Shown here piece after piece: positions 56,410-64,000 of a DNA stretch of 64,000 nt. Origin of the DNA: JACPPO01 sp965262505 (GTDB lineage: Bacteria > Acidobacteriota > Vicinamibacteria > Vicinamibacterales > UBA2999); contig CBDHFM010000030.1 in assembly GCA_965262505.1 (NCBI GenBank), positions 2,976,001 to 3,040,000 of the forward strand. The letters are read 5' to 3'. The notes under the pieces are model-generated. The model did not search any database, was not told where the DNA came from, and saw nothing but the letters and a program-made list of their open reading frames with translations. Position numbers and translations under genes: made by a program. Every line of letters begins with the position of its first letter. Position 1 is the first letter of the stretch.

Positions 56410-57330
56410 ATGACACATACACGCACACTCGCATTCGCGCTCGCGGTGGTCGCCATGCTCGGGGCACCGCTCCTGCAGCACAGCGCCGAGGCGCAGGGGC
56501 GCGGCGGAGGCCGTGACGGCCGGGCCGCACCCGCACCCCGTCCTGGTGGGCGCGTAGCGCCTGCGCCGCGTCCGGGCAGTCGGGTAGCGGTCGGGCCCCG
56601 TCGCGGCGGCCGCGTGGTCGTGCCACGCCGCGGCAGCGTCGTCATCGGCGCCTACTACGGACCGCGATACTACTCGTCGTTCTACAGCCCGTTCTACAAC
56701 CGGTTCTACGACCCATGGTTCCCGTATGGCTACAGCGGGTACGCCAGGTACGGGGCGGGTCAGTTCTACGGCCCGGAATCTGCGCTGCGGCTGCAGGTCT
56801 CCCCGCGCAACACGGAGGTCTACGTCGACGGCTACTACGCCGGCACCGTGGACGATTTCGACGGAATCTTTCAGCGTCTCCGGCTCGCGTCCGGCGAATA
56901 CGAGGTGACGCTGTACCTGCCCGGCCACCGGACCGTGACGCAACAACTCCTGCTGCAGCCGGACCGGACGCTCAGCCTGAAGCATGTGATGGTGCCGCTC
57001 GCACCGACCGACCCGCCGGAGCCGCGGCCGGTCGCGACGGGGCCGCAGCCGTTGCCGGAACTGTCCACCCCGGCCGCCAGCGGCGGTGGTGCCGCTCTTG
57101 ACGTCTCGTTCGGCGAGATCGCGATCCGCGTGCAACCGGCCGACGCCGATGTGCTGATCGACGGCGAGCGGTGGGAGGGGCCGGGGGATGACGAAGCGCT
57201 CGTCCTCCAGATTGCGCCTGGGCCGCACCGCATCGAAGTGCGCAGGGACGGCTACCGTGGCTACACGGCGCAGATCGACGTGCGCGCCGGGCAGACCACG
57301 CCGATCAACGTCAGCCTGCCGCGCCAGTAG
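56410..57330 (+). CDS. Secreted PEGA-domain protein
   Basis: 306 residues from ATG 56410, with GGAGGG eight bases upstream. Signal peptide HTRTLAFALAVVAMLGAPLL then an A-E-A-Q cleavage zone. A low-complexity Gly/Arg/Pro stretch follows (about 28-75), then a Tyr/Phe-rich patch (YYGPRYYSSFYSPFYNRFYD) and two PEGA domains: LRLQVSPRNTEVYVDGYYAG (about 118-190) and IAIRVQPADADVLIDGERWE (about 232-306). PEGA domains bind envelope polysaccharide or act as extracellular scaffolds. The precise role is unknown. Confidence 0.85.
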   Translation: MTHTRTLAFALAVVAMLGAPLLQHSAEAQGRGGGRDGRAAPAPRPGGRVAPAPRPGSRVAVGPRRGGRVVVPRRGSVVIGAYYGPRYYSSFYSPFYNRFYDPWFPYGYSGYARYGAGQFYGPESALRLQVSPRNTEVYVDGYYAGTVDDFDGIFQRLRLASGEYEVTLYLPGHRTVTQQLLLQPDRTLSLKHVMVPLAPTDPPEPRPVATGPQPLPELSTPAASGGGAALDVSFGEIAIRVQPADADVLIDGERWEGPGDDEALVLQIAPGPHRIEVRRDGYRGYTAQIDVRAGQTTPINVSLPRQ

Positions 57331-58767
57331 GAACAGAACATGACGCGCGCCGCTGTACGGCTTGTGAAGCGGCCGAGGAACGTACGAGGGGACCCGCTGC
57401 TCACGGCGCCACCTGCGCCAGCTCGAAGTCCACGAGCGCCATCCGGTGGTCGAGCGCGGCCTGCAGCTCGCTGGTCTCGGCTGCCGCAAGATCGCGCTGC
57501 GCCTGCAGCACCAGGAACGTCGTGGAGAGACCCACATCCAGGCGGGCGTCCTCGGCCTCGAGCCGCCGGGCTGCCAGCTCCAGCGCGACGGCGGCCGCCT
57601 GCACCTGCTGTTCCGTGCTGCGCACGAGTTCGCCGGCTCGCGTGATGTCGGCCGCCACCTGCAACTCCAGCGTCTGGACACGGCTGTCAACCAACCGCTG
57701 CTGCACTCTGGCGCTGGCCGCATCGGCATCGGCCCGGCTCGTTCCGAGCGGCACGCTGACGTTTAGTCCCACGCTCCAGGTCGGAAAGTCCAGACCCGCG
57801 ACCGACGCTAGCGCATCCATATAGCTGCCCGGCACGGTGCCGATCGCTGTGCTGCCGAGGCTGGAGCTGTCGCGGAGCAGGGTGGGGCCGCCGATACCGG
57901 TAGCGGTGTATGCGGCGACGAGGTCCACCCCCCACAGCCTCTCGTTCTCCGCCAGCTGCAGGGAGAGGTCCGCGCTCTCCCGATCGCGCTGCGCTTCCTG
58001 GATGTCGGTACGATTCGAAAGGGCCGACCGGATGGCCGTGCCGACGTCGATCGGTTGCGGACCAGGCGCCGGGCGGTCCACCGGCACCACCTCGGCGTCC
58101 CAGATCGGGTCCTGCGTGTCGGCGACGATCAGCTGCTTCAGCGTGACCATCGCGGTGCGCCAGGTGCCGTCCGCCTGCACGCTGGCCTGCACCCGGGTCG
58201 CCACCTCCGCTTCCGACTGCAGCACGTCAATCTGCGCCAGTGCGCCGATCTCCGCCCGCAGACGATTTTCCTCGAGCTGCTGTTGCGCCAACGCCTCCGA
58301 CCGGAGGGCGTTCTCGAGCGCGTCGGCCGCATAGACCAGCTCCCAGTACGCCCGCCGAACGGCGGCGAGCGTCGTGGCCTGTTGGCGGTCGAGTCGAACG
58401 TCTGCGACCTCCCGTCCGATCTCAGCCTGCTCGATCTGTCCCCGCGTGGCATCGATGGCGAAGCCGCGGAGCAACGGCTGAGTGATGCTCGCCGCGATCG
58501 ACGATGAAAAGCGCGGGTTGATCGTCGAGAAGACGTTGTTGCTCGCGTTCCGGCCGTTCGTGAAATCGAGCGACACTCGGCCGCCCCACGAAAGCAGCTG
58601 AGTAATGCCCGACTGGTACGACGTGTTGTCGGTGACCACCTGGGCACCGCCGGCAAGCTGGCTCGTCCCGGCCGAGGTCTGCGACCGCTGCTCGAACGAG
58701 GTGCTGAAGGTGGGCGTGAACGCGGTTCTCGACTGCAGGACGCTGTAGTCGGCGAGCTCGGTGCTTA

Positions 58768-60070
58768 GGGCTTGTCAGACAATTACTGACTTTTGTGTTC
58801 TCGGAGCAGCGGGATGGATCGTGTAGTTCCAGTCGCCGTGAAAGCGATGCCGCTCGAGGCGTACCGTCGCCAGCTGCGCATCGGTGACGGTGATGCCACC
58901 CGGGTATTGGCCGCGGTCGAGTTCCGACCGAACGCGGAGTCCGGACCGACTGTGCGTCGAGCCAATGAGGCTCACGATCGTGGCCAAGTCGACGAGTGGG
59001 GTGCCGCGCCAATTCATCGCGATGTGCGAGAACACCCGATGCTCGATCTTGTTCCACTTGCTCGTACCCGGCGGAAAGTGACAGACCGTGATCACCAAGC
59101 CCGTCCGATTGGCCAGACGCTGCAGTTCCCACTTCCACAACCGGAGGCGCGTCCCGTTGCTCCCGCCTGCATCCGCCGTGATCAACAGCGACTGGGCTTG
59201 TCGATACGCCGGGCGACCCATGTGCTGCCACCAACGCTGGATCGACCGTACCGCGAAGCTCGCGGTGTCGTGATCGATCCCGACACGCACCCAGCCTTCG
59301 TTGCGATGCAGATCGTAGATGCCATACGGAATGGCCTTCCCGCCCGTGGTGGCGGTGGCCGGGATCACGAAGTCGTGGACCTGTACCCGCTGCGGCGTCT
59401 TCGCCGGGCGCCAGGTGCGGCCCGCGTTCTTGAACGCGCCGACCAGCTCCTTCTTCTTGGTGTCCACCGAAATCGTCGGCTGCTGTTGCCGTTGCGCGCG
59501 TCGCACGCGCCGGGCGATGTACCGAAACTGCGCGTCCCGATCGACATGCTGGCGGCCCTCACGAGTCTTGGCGTTGCCCTGCAGGCTGTAGCCCAGTCCG
59601 TGCAACAACTCGGCGACCACCGTGTGGCTGACGCGGTGGCCCAGACCGTCGAGCGCCACCGCCAACGTCCGTGCGCTCTGGCACGTCCACCGCAGCGGCG
59701 AGTCGGGATCGCCGGGGGCGGTCGGCTCAACCAACGCATCCAAATCGCGCAGCAGCGTCGCGTCGAGATCGATCGCGCGCTTGCGGCCGCCGCCCGCCCT
59801 TCGCGTCCGGCCGCCCGCGAGCGGCTCGTCCGCCGTCAATTCACGCAAACCGCGCTGGATGGTCGATGTCGCGATACCCGTGGCTCGGGCGACCAGCGCC
59901 GTGCCGCCATAACCGATCGCCTGGGCCTCAGTCGCCGCCCACACCCGGCGCGATCGCTCCGTGAGCACGGGCGCCAGCGCTGCATGCTTTGCCCGCAGGG
60001 TGGCCACCTCCACGGGCGCAGCGTACTACTCGCCGATCAACAGTGCAAGCAGTTATTTCCTTACAGGCTC
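58768..60070 (-). mobile_element. ISAzo13-family element inside the TolC gene
   Basis: 1303 bp with imperfect inverted repeats GGGCTTGTCAGACAATTACTG (left, 58768) and GAGCCTGTAAGGAAATAACTG (right, reverse complement). TTA duplication at 58765-58767 and 60071-60073. One intact transposase. Confidence 0.88.
58775..60013 (-). CDS. ISAzo13-family transposase
   Basis: 412 residues. Landmarks: ALVARATGIATSTIQRGLRE (HTH), RVSHTVVAELLHGLGYSLQG, TISVDTKKKELVGAFKNAGR (first Asp), LLITADAGGSNGTRLRLWKW (second Asp) and PPGTSKWNKIEHRVFSHIAM (Glu). Intact. Confidence 0.93.
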   Translation of the reverse strand: MEVATLRAKHAALAPVLTERSRRVWAATEAQAIGYGGTALVARATGIATSTIQRGLRELTADEPLAGGRTRRAGGGRKRAIDLDATLLRDLDALVEPTAPGDPDSPLRWTCQSARTLAVALDGLGHRVSHTVVAELLHGLGYSLQGNAKTREGRQHVDRDAQFRYIARRVRRAQRQQQPTISVDTKKKELVGAFKNAGRTWRPAKTPQRVQVHDFVIPATATTGGKAIPYGIYDLHRNEGWVRVGIDHDTASFAVRSIQRWWQHMGRPAYRQAQSLLITADAGGSNGTRLRLWKWELQRLANRTGLVITVCHFPPGTSKWNKIEHRVFSHIAMNWRGTPLVDLATIVSLIGSTHSRSGLRVRSELDRGQYPGGITVTDAQLATVRLERHRFHGDWNYTIHPAAPRTQKSVIV

Positions 60071-60199
60071 TTAGGGTAGCCTCTAACTGGCCCTTGAAGG
60101 TAGCCGATACGAACTTCATGGCCAGGCAATACCGTGCAAGCCTGTGCAGACCGCTGTTAACGTAAACATCCGATAGGTCCGCTGGAGTTACGATCATCC

Positions 60200-61216
60200 A
60201 TGGTGGTGGGCGTTCCAGGAACAGATACCAACGACGCGCGGCACGGGGCGGAACTGCGTGCGCTCGTCGCGCGCTGCCTGAAAGGGCGCGCGGACGCGAT
60301 CGCCAGCGACGTGGTCACCGTCTCCGCGTTCGCGGTGATGGAGAGCGTCGCCCTCACCGTTCGCGCCCGCCTTGTCGGCATGATCTGCGAGCTCGTCACG
60401 CGCGCCGTGCGCGAAGGCACCCTCGACTCCCGCGGCGCGGCAGCCACGGGCCTGGGACAAGTGTTGGCGGAAACGGACATCGATGTCCGGACGCTCTTCA
60501 GCGTGGTGTATCTGGTGGAACGGTCCGCCATTGGTGAACTCGCGGTCGACGAATCGTTCGACGCGACCTCCGAACCATGGACCGTCGTCGAACAAATACT
60601 GCGCCGCGCGTCGTTTGACGTGTGCGCCACGTTGTCCGAGACGTGCGCCCAAGGCAGCTCGGGGATCACCGACTCGCTGACTGCGCTTCACACCAGAGCA
60701 GTCTTTCTTGCCGCGGTTGGAAGAGAGATTCAGCGAGCTGAACGCTTCGGCCACCCGTTCGCGTTGATGCTCATCGACGTCGATCGCCTGACCGAGATCA
60801 ACGCCATGCACGGCCACGGCGCCGGCGATTTCGTCATCGAGCGCGTTGGCGTCGTGGTGCACAGTTTCTTCCGCGAAACGGACTGGGTGGCGCGGTCATC
60901 TGGGGGTACGTTTGCCGTGCTCATGCCGGAGACGCAGCGCGCGGACGCCCAGCGTCTTGCCAATCGCTTGCGGATCATGGTCGGAGAACGGCTACAGCTG
61001 CGCGGTTACCGCTCTGACGAGCAGTTTCCGGTGACGGTCTCGGTAGGCGTGCTGGCGGCAGAGTCGGTGGACCGGAGCGTGCAAGCGGATCAACTGCTGC
61101 TGGAAGCGGAGGAAGCGGTGGCCCGCGCGAAGAAAGCAGGCCCCAATCGTGTTGAGCACGCCGACGCCATCCTCGGGCGGCCGGTCCAGACACGCGAGGG
61201 ACCGTCGCTCGACTGA
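60200..61216 (+). CDS. GGDEF-domain protein with degenerate active site
   Basis: 338 residues from ATG 60200. The helical N-terminal half (about 1-155) has no recognised sensor domain. The GGDEF fold begins TALHTRAVFLAAVGREIQRA, then FALMLIDVDRLTEINAMHGH (metal-binding Asp kept), but the signature loop reads SSGGTFAVLMPE, that is SGGTF in place of GGDEF, losing the catalytic acidic residue. FPVTVSVGVLAAESVDR follows normally. Probably not a cyclase; it may bind c-di-GMP or GTP or act by protein contacts. It stands alone, divergent from the broken TolC gene. Confidence 0.85.
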   Translation: MVVGVPGTDTNDARHGAELRALVARCLKGRADAIASDVVTVSAFAVMESVALTVRARLVGMICELVTRAVREGTLDSRGAAATGLGQVLAETDIDVRTLFSVVYLVERSAIGELAVDESFDATSEPWTVVEQILRRASFDVCATLSETCAQGSSGITDSLTALHTRAVFLAAVGREIQRAERFGHPFALMLIDVDRLTEINAMHGHGAGDFVIERVGVVVHSFFRETDWVARSSGGTFAVLMPETQRADAQRLANRLRIMVGERLQLRGYRSDEQFPVTVSVGVLAAESVDRSVQADQLLLEAEEAVARAKKAGPNRVEHADAILGRPVQTREGPSLD

Positions 61217-61374
61217 ACGGTTGGTCGTCGGACGTCTGGGCACTGGCCTGGTCTCTGGGCCCTGGGTCGATGGCTGGGAGTGGGCGCGGTGGCGATCTAA
61301 AGCGCTTTTCAAATAGGCCTTGTACTACCTGGGGCGGTCGTGGTACTTCTGCGCGCACCGATGCAGGAGGCCCG

Positions 61375-61737
61375 ATGCGTGCCTATTCGATGGATCTGCG
61401 AGAGCGGGCGCTCCTCGACAGCGATGCCGGGATGACGGCGGCCGAGGTGGCGGCGAAGTACCGCGTGAGCGGGTCGTGGGTGCGGCTACTGAAACAGCGG
61501 CGGCGCGACACGGGCGAGGTGGCGCCTCGCGTCCAGCGACATGGACGGCGCTGCATGCTTGAGCCGCACCTACACACCTTGGCCGCGCTGATTGCGGCGC
61601 ACCCGGATCGCACGCTGGCTGAGCTGAAGGACGCCTTCGCCACGCCCGCGAGTGTGCCGACGGTCTGGCGCGCCGTGCGGGCCCTCGGCCTGACCGTTAA
61701 AAAAAACGGTCCGCCCGTCCGAACACGATCGGCCTGA
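61375..61737 (+). CDS. IS630 type A transposase, N-terminal ORF (copy 3)
   Basis: 120-residue HTH half as in copies 1 and 2, differing by LKDAF for LKDAL. Uninterrupted A8 tract at about 61699-61706 where the frame must change. Confidence 0.88.
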   Translation: MRAYSMDLRERALLDSDAGMTAAEVAAKYRVSGSWVRLLKQRRRDTGEVAPRVQRHGRRCMLEPHLHTLAALIAAHPDRTLAELKDAFATPASVPTVWRAVRALGLTVKKNGPPVRTRSA

Positions 61738-61798
61738 CGTCGCGGCCGCGCGGGTCGCGTGGCACGCGGCGGCGCCGACCTGGGATGTCGCCCACCTC

Positions 61799-62314
61799 GT
61801 GTTTCTGGACGAAACCGGCAGCACCACCAATCTGCTTCGGCGGTACGGCCGGGCACCGCGCGGCGCGCGCGTCCACGACCACGCCCCCTGCGGGCGCTGG
61901 CAGACCAGCACGTTTCTCGCCGCGTTGCGGGTCACGGGGCTGACCGCACCGGGGGTCTTCGACGGCGCGATCGATGGCGAGAGCTTCCGCGCCTACATCG
62001 AACAGATCCTGGTGCCGACCCTGCAGCCCGGCGACATCGTCATTGCCGACAATCTCGGGGCCCACAAGGTCGCCGGCATCCAACGCGCCATCCAGGCCGC
62101 CGGGGCCACCCTCTGGTACTTGCCACCCTACAGCCCGGACCTCAATCCCATCGAGCTCTGCTTCGCGAAGCTCAAGGCCCTCGTTCGCACCGCTCGCTGT
62201 CGCAGCACCGAGACGCTCTGGCCGTTCCTCGGCGAGTGCTTGGCGCACTTCAGCCCTGACGAATGCCGCAACTATGTTCGGCACTGCGGGTACGCGGCCG
62301 CCACACGGTCATGA
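61799..62314 (+). CDS. IS630 type A transposase, DDE half (copy 3)
   Basis: DDE half with LVFLDETGSTTN (Ser where the other copies have Ile), IVIADNLGAHK and NPIELCFAKLK. Read by frameshift across the A8 tract; the listed start is nominal. Confidence 0.88.
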   Translation: MFLDETGSTTNLLRRYGRAPRGARVHDHAPCGRWQTSTFLAALRVTGLTAPGVFDGAIDGESFRAYIEQILVPTLQPGDIVIADNLGAHKVAGIQRAIQAAGATLWYLPPYSPDLNPIELCFAKLKALVRTARCRSTETLWPFLGECLAHFSPDECRNYVRHCGYAAATRS

Positions 62315-62322
62315 AAAGCGCT

Positions 62323-63636
62323 TTAGGCGTAATACTCGCGGCCGAGGTGCGTGATGAGTTCCTCACCCTGCATGAAGCGCAGCGTGTTCTTCAACTTCAT
62401 CAACTGGATGAACAGGTCATGCTCCGGATAGACCTCGGGGGCGTGCATAGGCGCCTTGAAATAGAAGGAGAGCCACTCCTGAATTCCGGACATCCCCGCC
62501 CGCTTGCCCAGATCCAGAAACAGCGCTGAGTCGAGGACGATCGGCGCGGCGAGGATGCTGTCCCGGCACAGGAAGTTGATCTTCAGCTGCATCGGATAGC
62601 CGAGCCACCCGACGAGATCGATGTTGTCCCACCCCTCCTTGTTATCGCCCCTGGGCGGGTAGTAGTTGATGCGAACGACGTGGCAGAGATCCTTGTACAG
62701 CTCCGGGTAGAGTTGCGGCTGAAAGATGTAATCGAGCGCTGACTTCTTGCTCTCTTCCTTCGTCTTGAACGACTCCGGATCGTCCAGGACTTCGCCGTCC
62801 CGGTTGCCGAGAATGTTCGTGGAGTACCAGCCCTTCACGCCGAGCAGTCGCGCCTTGAGCCCTGGCGCGATAATCGTCTTGATCAGCGTCTGCCCCGTCT
62901 TCATGTCGTTGCCGGCGACCGGCGTCGCAGTACGGGCCGCCAGTTCCAGCATGGCGGGGATGTCGGCGGTCAGGTTGGGAGCCGCGTTCGCGAATGGAAT
63001 CCCCTCTCGGATGGCGGAGTATGCGTACACCATGCTCGAAGGGATCGCCTCGTCGTTTTGTTCGAGTGCCTTCTCGAAAGACGCGACGGTCGCGTGCGCG
63101 GCCGTCTGTTTCATGTAGACCTCGGTGCTGCCGCACCAGACCATCACCAGGCGATCGCAGCCATGTTTCTCCTTGAACGTCCGGATGTCGGCAACAACCT
63201 GCTCCGCGAGATCGCGCTTCGTCTGGCCCCTCTTGACGTTCGGGCCATCAAGTCGCTTGACGTAGCGCTGGTCGAACACTGCGGACATCGGCCGGATCGC
63301 TTCCAGTTCCCCGCGCATCTGCTCCAGTTGCGACGGTTCCAGCACGCCGGCCGTCCGGGCCGCGGCGTAGCAATCCTCCTCGAAAATATCCCACCCGCCG
63401 AAAACGATGTCGTTGAGCTCGGCCAGCGGCACGAAGTCCTTGATGCGGGGGGCGCGTGCCTCAGTACGCTTGCCAAGCCGGATCGTCCCCATCTGCGTCA
63501 GCGAACCGATTGGCACGGCCAGTCCCTTGCGGATCGCACAGACGCCGGCGATCGTCGTGGTACTGACCGCGCCAAGACCCACGAGCAGCACGCCAAGCTT
63601 GCCGCGCGCGGGCACAATTTGAAGTGGTGGAGTCAC
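62323..63636 (-). CDS. ino1: Myo-inositol-1-phosphate synthase
   Basis: 437 residues. It converts glucose-6-phosphate to inositol-3-phosphate using NAD. N-terminal Rossmann loop LGVLLVGLGAVSTTTIAGVC, then IVFGGWDIFEEDCYAAA, VVNWCGSTEV-type VMVWCGSTEVYMKQ, the catalytic/NAD region TPVAGNDMKTGQTLIKTIIA, GVKGWYSTNILGNRDGEVLD and LQLKINFLCRDS-like LKINFLCRDSILAAPIV. The length is normal. Its stop is now TAA formed at the IS630 junction, in place of an original TAG, so the product is unchanged. Inositol can feed phospholipids or solutes such as di-inositol phosphate; the use here is unknown. Confidence 0.93.
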   Translation of the reverse strand: MTPPLQIVPARGKLGVLLVGLGAVSTTTIAGVCAIRKGLAVPIGSLTQMGTIRLGKRTEARAPRIKDFVPLAELNDIVFGGWDIFEEDCYAAARTAGVLEPSQLEQMRGELEAIRPMSAVFDQRYVKRLDGPNVKRGQTKRDLAEQVVADIRTFKEKHGCDRLVMVWCGSTEVYMKQTAAHATVASFEKALEQNDEAIPSSMVYAYSAIREGIPFANAAPNLTADIPAMLELAARTATPVAGNDMKTGQTLIKTIIAPGLKARLLGVKGWYSTNILGNRDGEVLDDPESFKTKEESKKSALDYIFQPQLYPELYKDLCHVVRINYYPPRGDNKEGWDNIDLVGWLGYPMQLKINFLCRDSILAAPIVLDSALFLDLGKRAGMSGIQEWLSFYFKAPMHAPEVYPEHDLFIQLMKLKNTLRFMQGEELITHLGREYYA

Positions 63637-63665
63637 GACCGGCGACTATATCATGTGGCAATTCA

Positions 63666-64000
63666 ATGTTTTTTATCCGCAAGTCGAACCTGGAACGGCT
63701 TCCCGTGGCGATGAGTGGCGTGCGCATGGGCGAACGGGCGTTGCAGATTGGGATCGATGATCCATCACTCGCCGGCGCCATCGCTGCGAAGGTTGGATTG
63801 AGCGGTCAGGCGGCCATCGTGGTGACCGACGACCGCGCGGCAGCGACGGCACACGCCGCAGCGGCGACGGCCGGCGTCCTCGTTGACGTGCAGGTGACGC
63901 CGCTCGACTCGGTGCCATTCCCGGGTGGTTCCTTCGACGTGATCGTCCTGCACGCTGCGGCCGGCGCACTCCCACCGCTCGAAGACGCCGCGGCTGTCGC
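63666..64000 (+). CDS. SAM-dependent methyltransferase-like protein (3' part outside window)
   Basis: Starts ATG 63666 (MFFIRKSNLERLPVAMSGVR) and stays open to the window end, 111 complete codons. MGERALQIGIDDPSLAGAIA corresponds to motif I of class I methyltransferases but lacks the usual GxGxG. VDVQVTPLDSVPFPGGSFDV then IVLHAAAGALP matches the motif II-IV region of UbiE-like enzymes. Divergent from the inositol-phosphate synthase gene with only 29 bases between starts. The degenerate SAM loop makes activity uncertain. Confidence 0.7.
   Translation, partial: MFFIRKSNLERLPVAMSGVRMGERALQIGIDDPSLAGAIAAKVGLSGQAAIVVTDDRAAATAHAAAATAGVLVDVQVTPLDSVPFPGGSFDVIVLHAAAGALPPLEDAAAV

Larger units (their letters stand above)
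57401..60119 (-). pseudogene. TolC-family outer-membrane efflux protein, split by ISAzo13-family IS
   Basis: The main part (after the IS, 58767 down to 57401) encodes two TolC repeats: ELADYSVLQSRTAFTPTFST, RRAYWELVYAADALENALRS, RAEIGALAQIDVLQSEAEVA, AIRSALSNRTDIQEAQRDRE and LDVGLSTTFLVLQAQRDLAA. Excising the IS with its TTA duplication joins FKGQLEATL to STELADYSVLQSR in frame. The upstream piece (60119 back to 60074) has no signal peptide or first TolC helix, so the 5' end was probably already lost or starts elsewhere. Inactive as it stands. No MFP or RND partner gene is adjacent. Confidence 0.8.
61300..62323 (+). mobile_element. IS630-family element, type A copy 3
   Basis: 1024 bp, termini as in copies 1 and 2. 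TA duplications at 61298-61299 and 62324-62325. The target read CTAG, with the TAG serving as stop codon of the inositol-phosphate synthase on the minus strand. Confidence 0.95.

Overview
The window is high-GC soil/environmental-type bacterial DNA with atypical AT-rich patches. The gene content (PEGA-domain secreted protein, DinB, TIGR01777, GlgE/TreS/maltokinase, and a very large, varied IS load) would fit an Acidobacteriota-like genome such as the Vicinamibacteria. That is an inference from gene style; no rRNA or marker gene lies here. I saw no tRNA, rRNA or CRISPR array by eye.

Layout. (1) 1-2.2 kb: housekeeping tilS-ftsH operon on the minus strand. (2) 2.6-36 kb: an IS-riddled accessory island. 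It holds IS3 (two kinds), IS256, IS6, IS481, IS1380, IS21, three IS630 types and an rve-type element, plus remnants. Between them are a broken three-gene cassette (DUF6361 protein, PLD-nuclease-like protein, SNF2-type helicase; resembles the Azaca anti-phage system), a very large DUF4011/SF1-helicase/Vsr-like nuclease (Hhe-like defence gene) clipped at its 3' end by an IS630, fragments of a DNA methyltransferase, a tyrosine integrase, an OPT transporter and a DUF5996 gene, and a few intact genes (DinB, TIGR01777, Tat-exported hydrolase, glpE). (3) 36-37.2 kb: a frameshifted secreted protein gene. (4) 37.3-57.3 kb: an IS-free block for trehalose/alpha-glucan metabolism and ion homeostasis. (5) 57.4-64 kb: an IS-interrupted TolC gene, a degenerate GGDEF protein, a third copy of one IS630, inositol-phosphate synthase and the start of a methyltransferase.

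In block 4, a plus-strand operon (glgX, glgE, treS, glycosyltransferase, MscS-like membrane protein, maltokinase) converts trehalose to maltose, maltose-1-phosphate and alpha-glucan, and trims the glucan. A minus-strand operon facing it encodes a PDZ pseudoprotease, a cation/proton antiporter, and one uninterrupted 921-residue protein in which a CPA2-type antiporter is fused to a full-length trehalose-6-phosphate synthase (OtsA). otsB diverges from that operon, followed by convergent nhaA. With the upstream NhaP/KefB-type antiporter there are four antiporter modules next to two trehalose routes. This looks like an osmotic/salt-stress island in which ion transport and compatible-solute synthesis are physically coupled. 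The antiporter-OtsA fusion is the most novel item in the window.

The broken cassette can be rebuilt on paper. Excising IS256 at its perfect 8-bp target duplication restores the PLD reading frame. Reversing an internal segment of about 220 bp flanked by 11-bp imperfect inverted repeats, and dropping 11 extra bases at one junction, gives exactly 619 codons. The DUF6361 gene needs one more GC unit in a (GC)5 run. Four of the five IS630 insertions, and the IS1380, sit at CTAG; three of the IS630 insertions hit what were TAG stop codons, so neighbouring genes survived.
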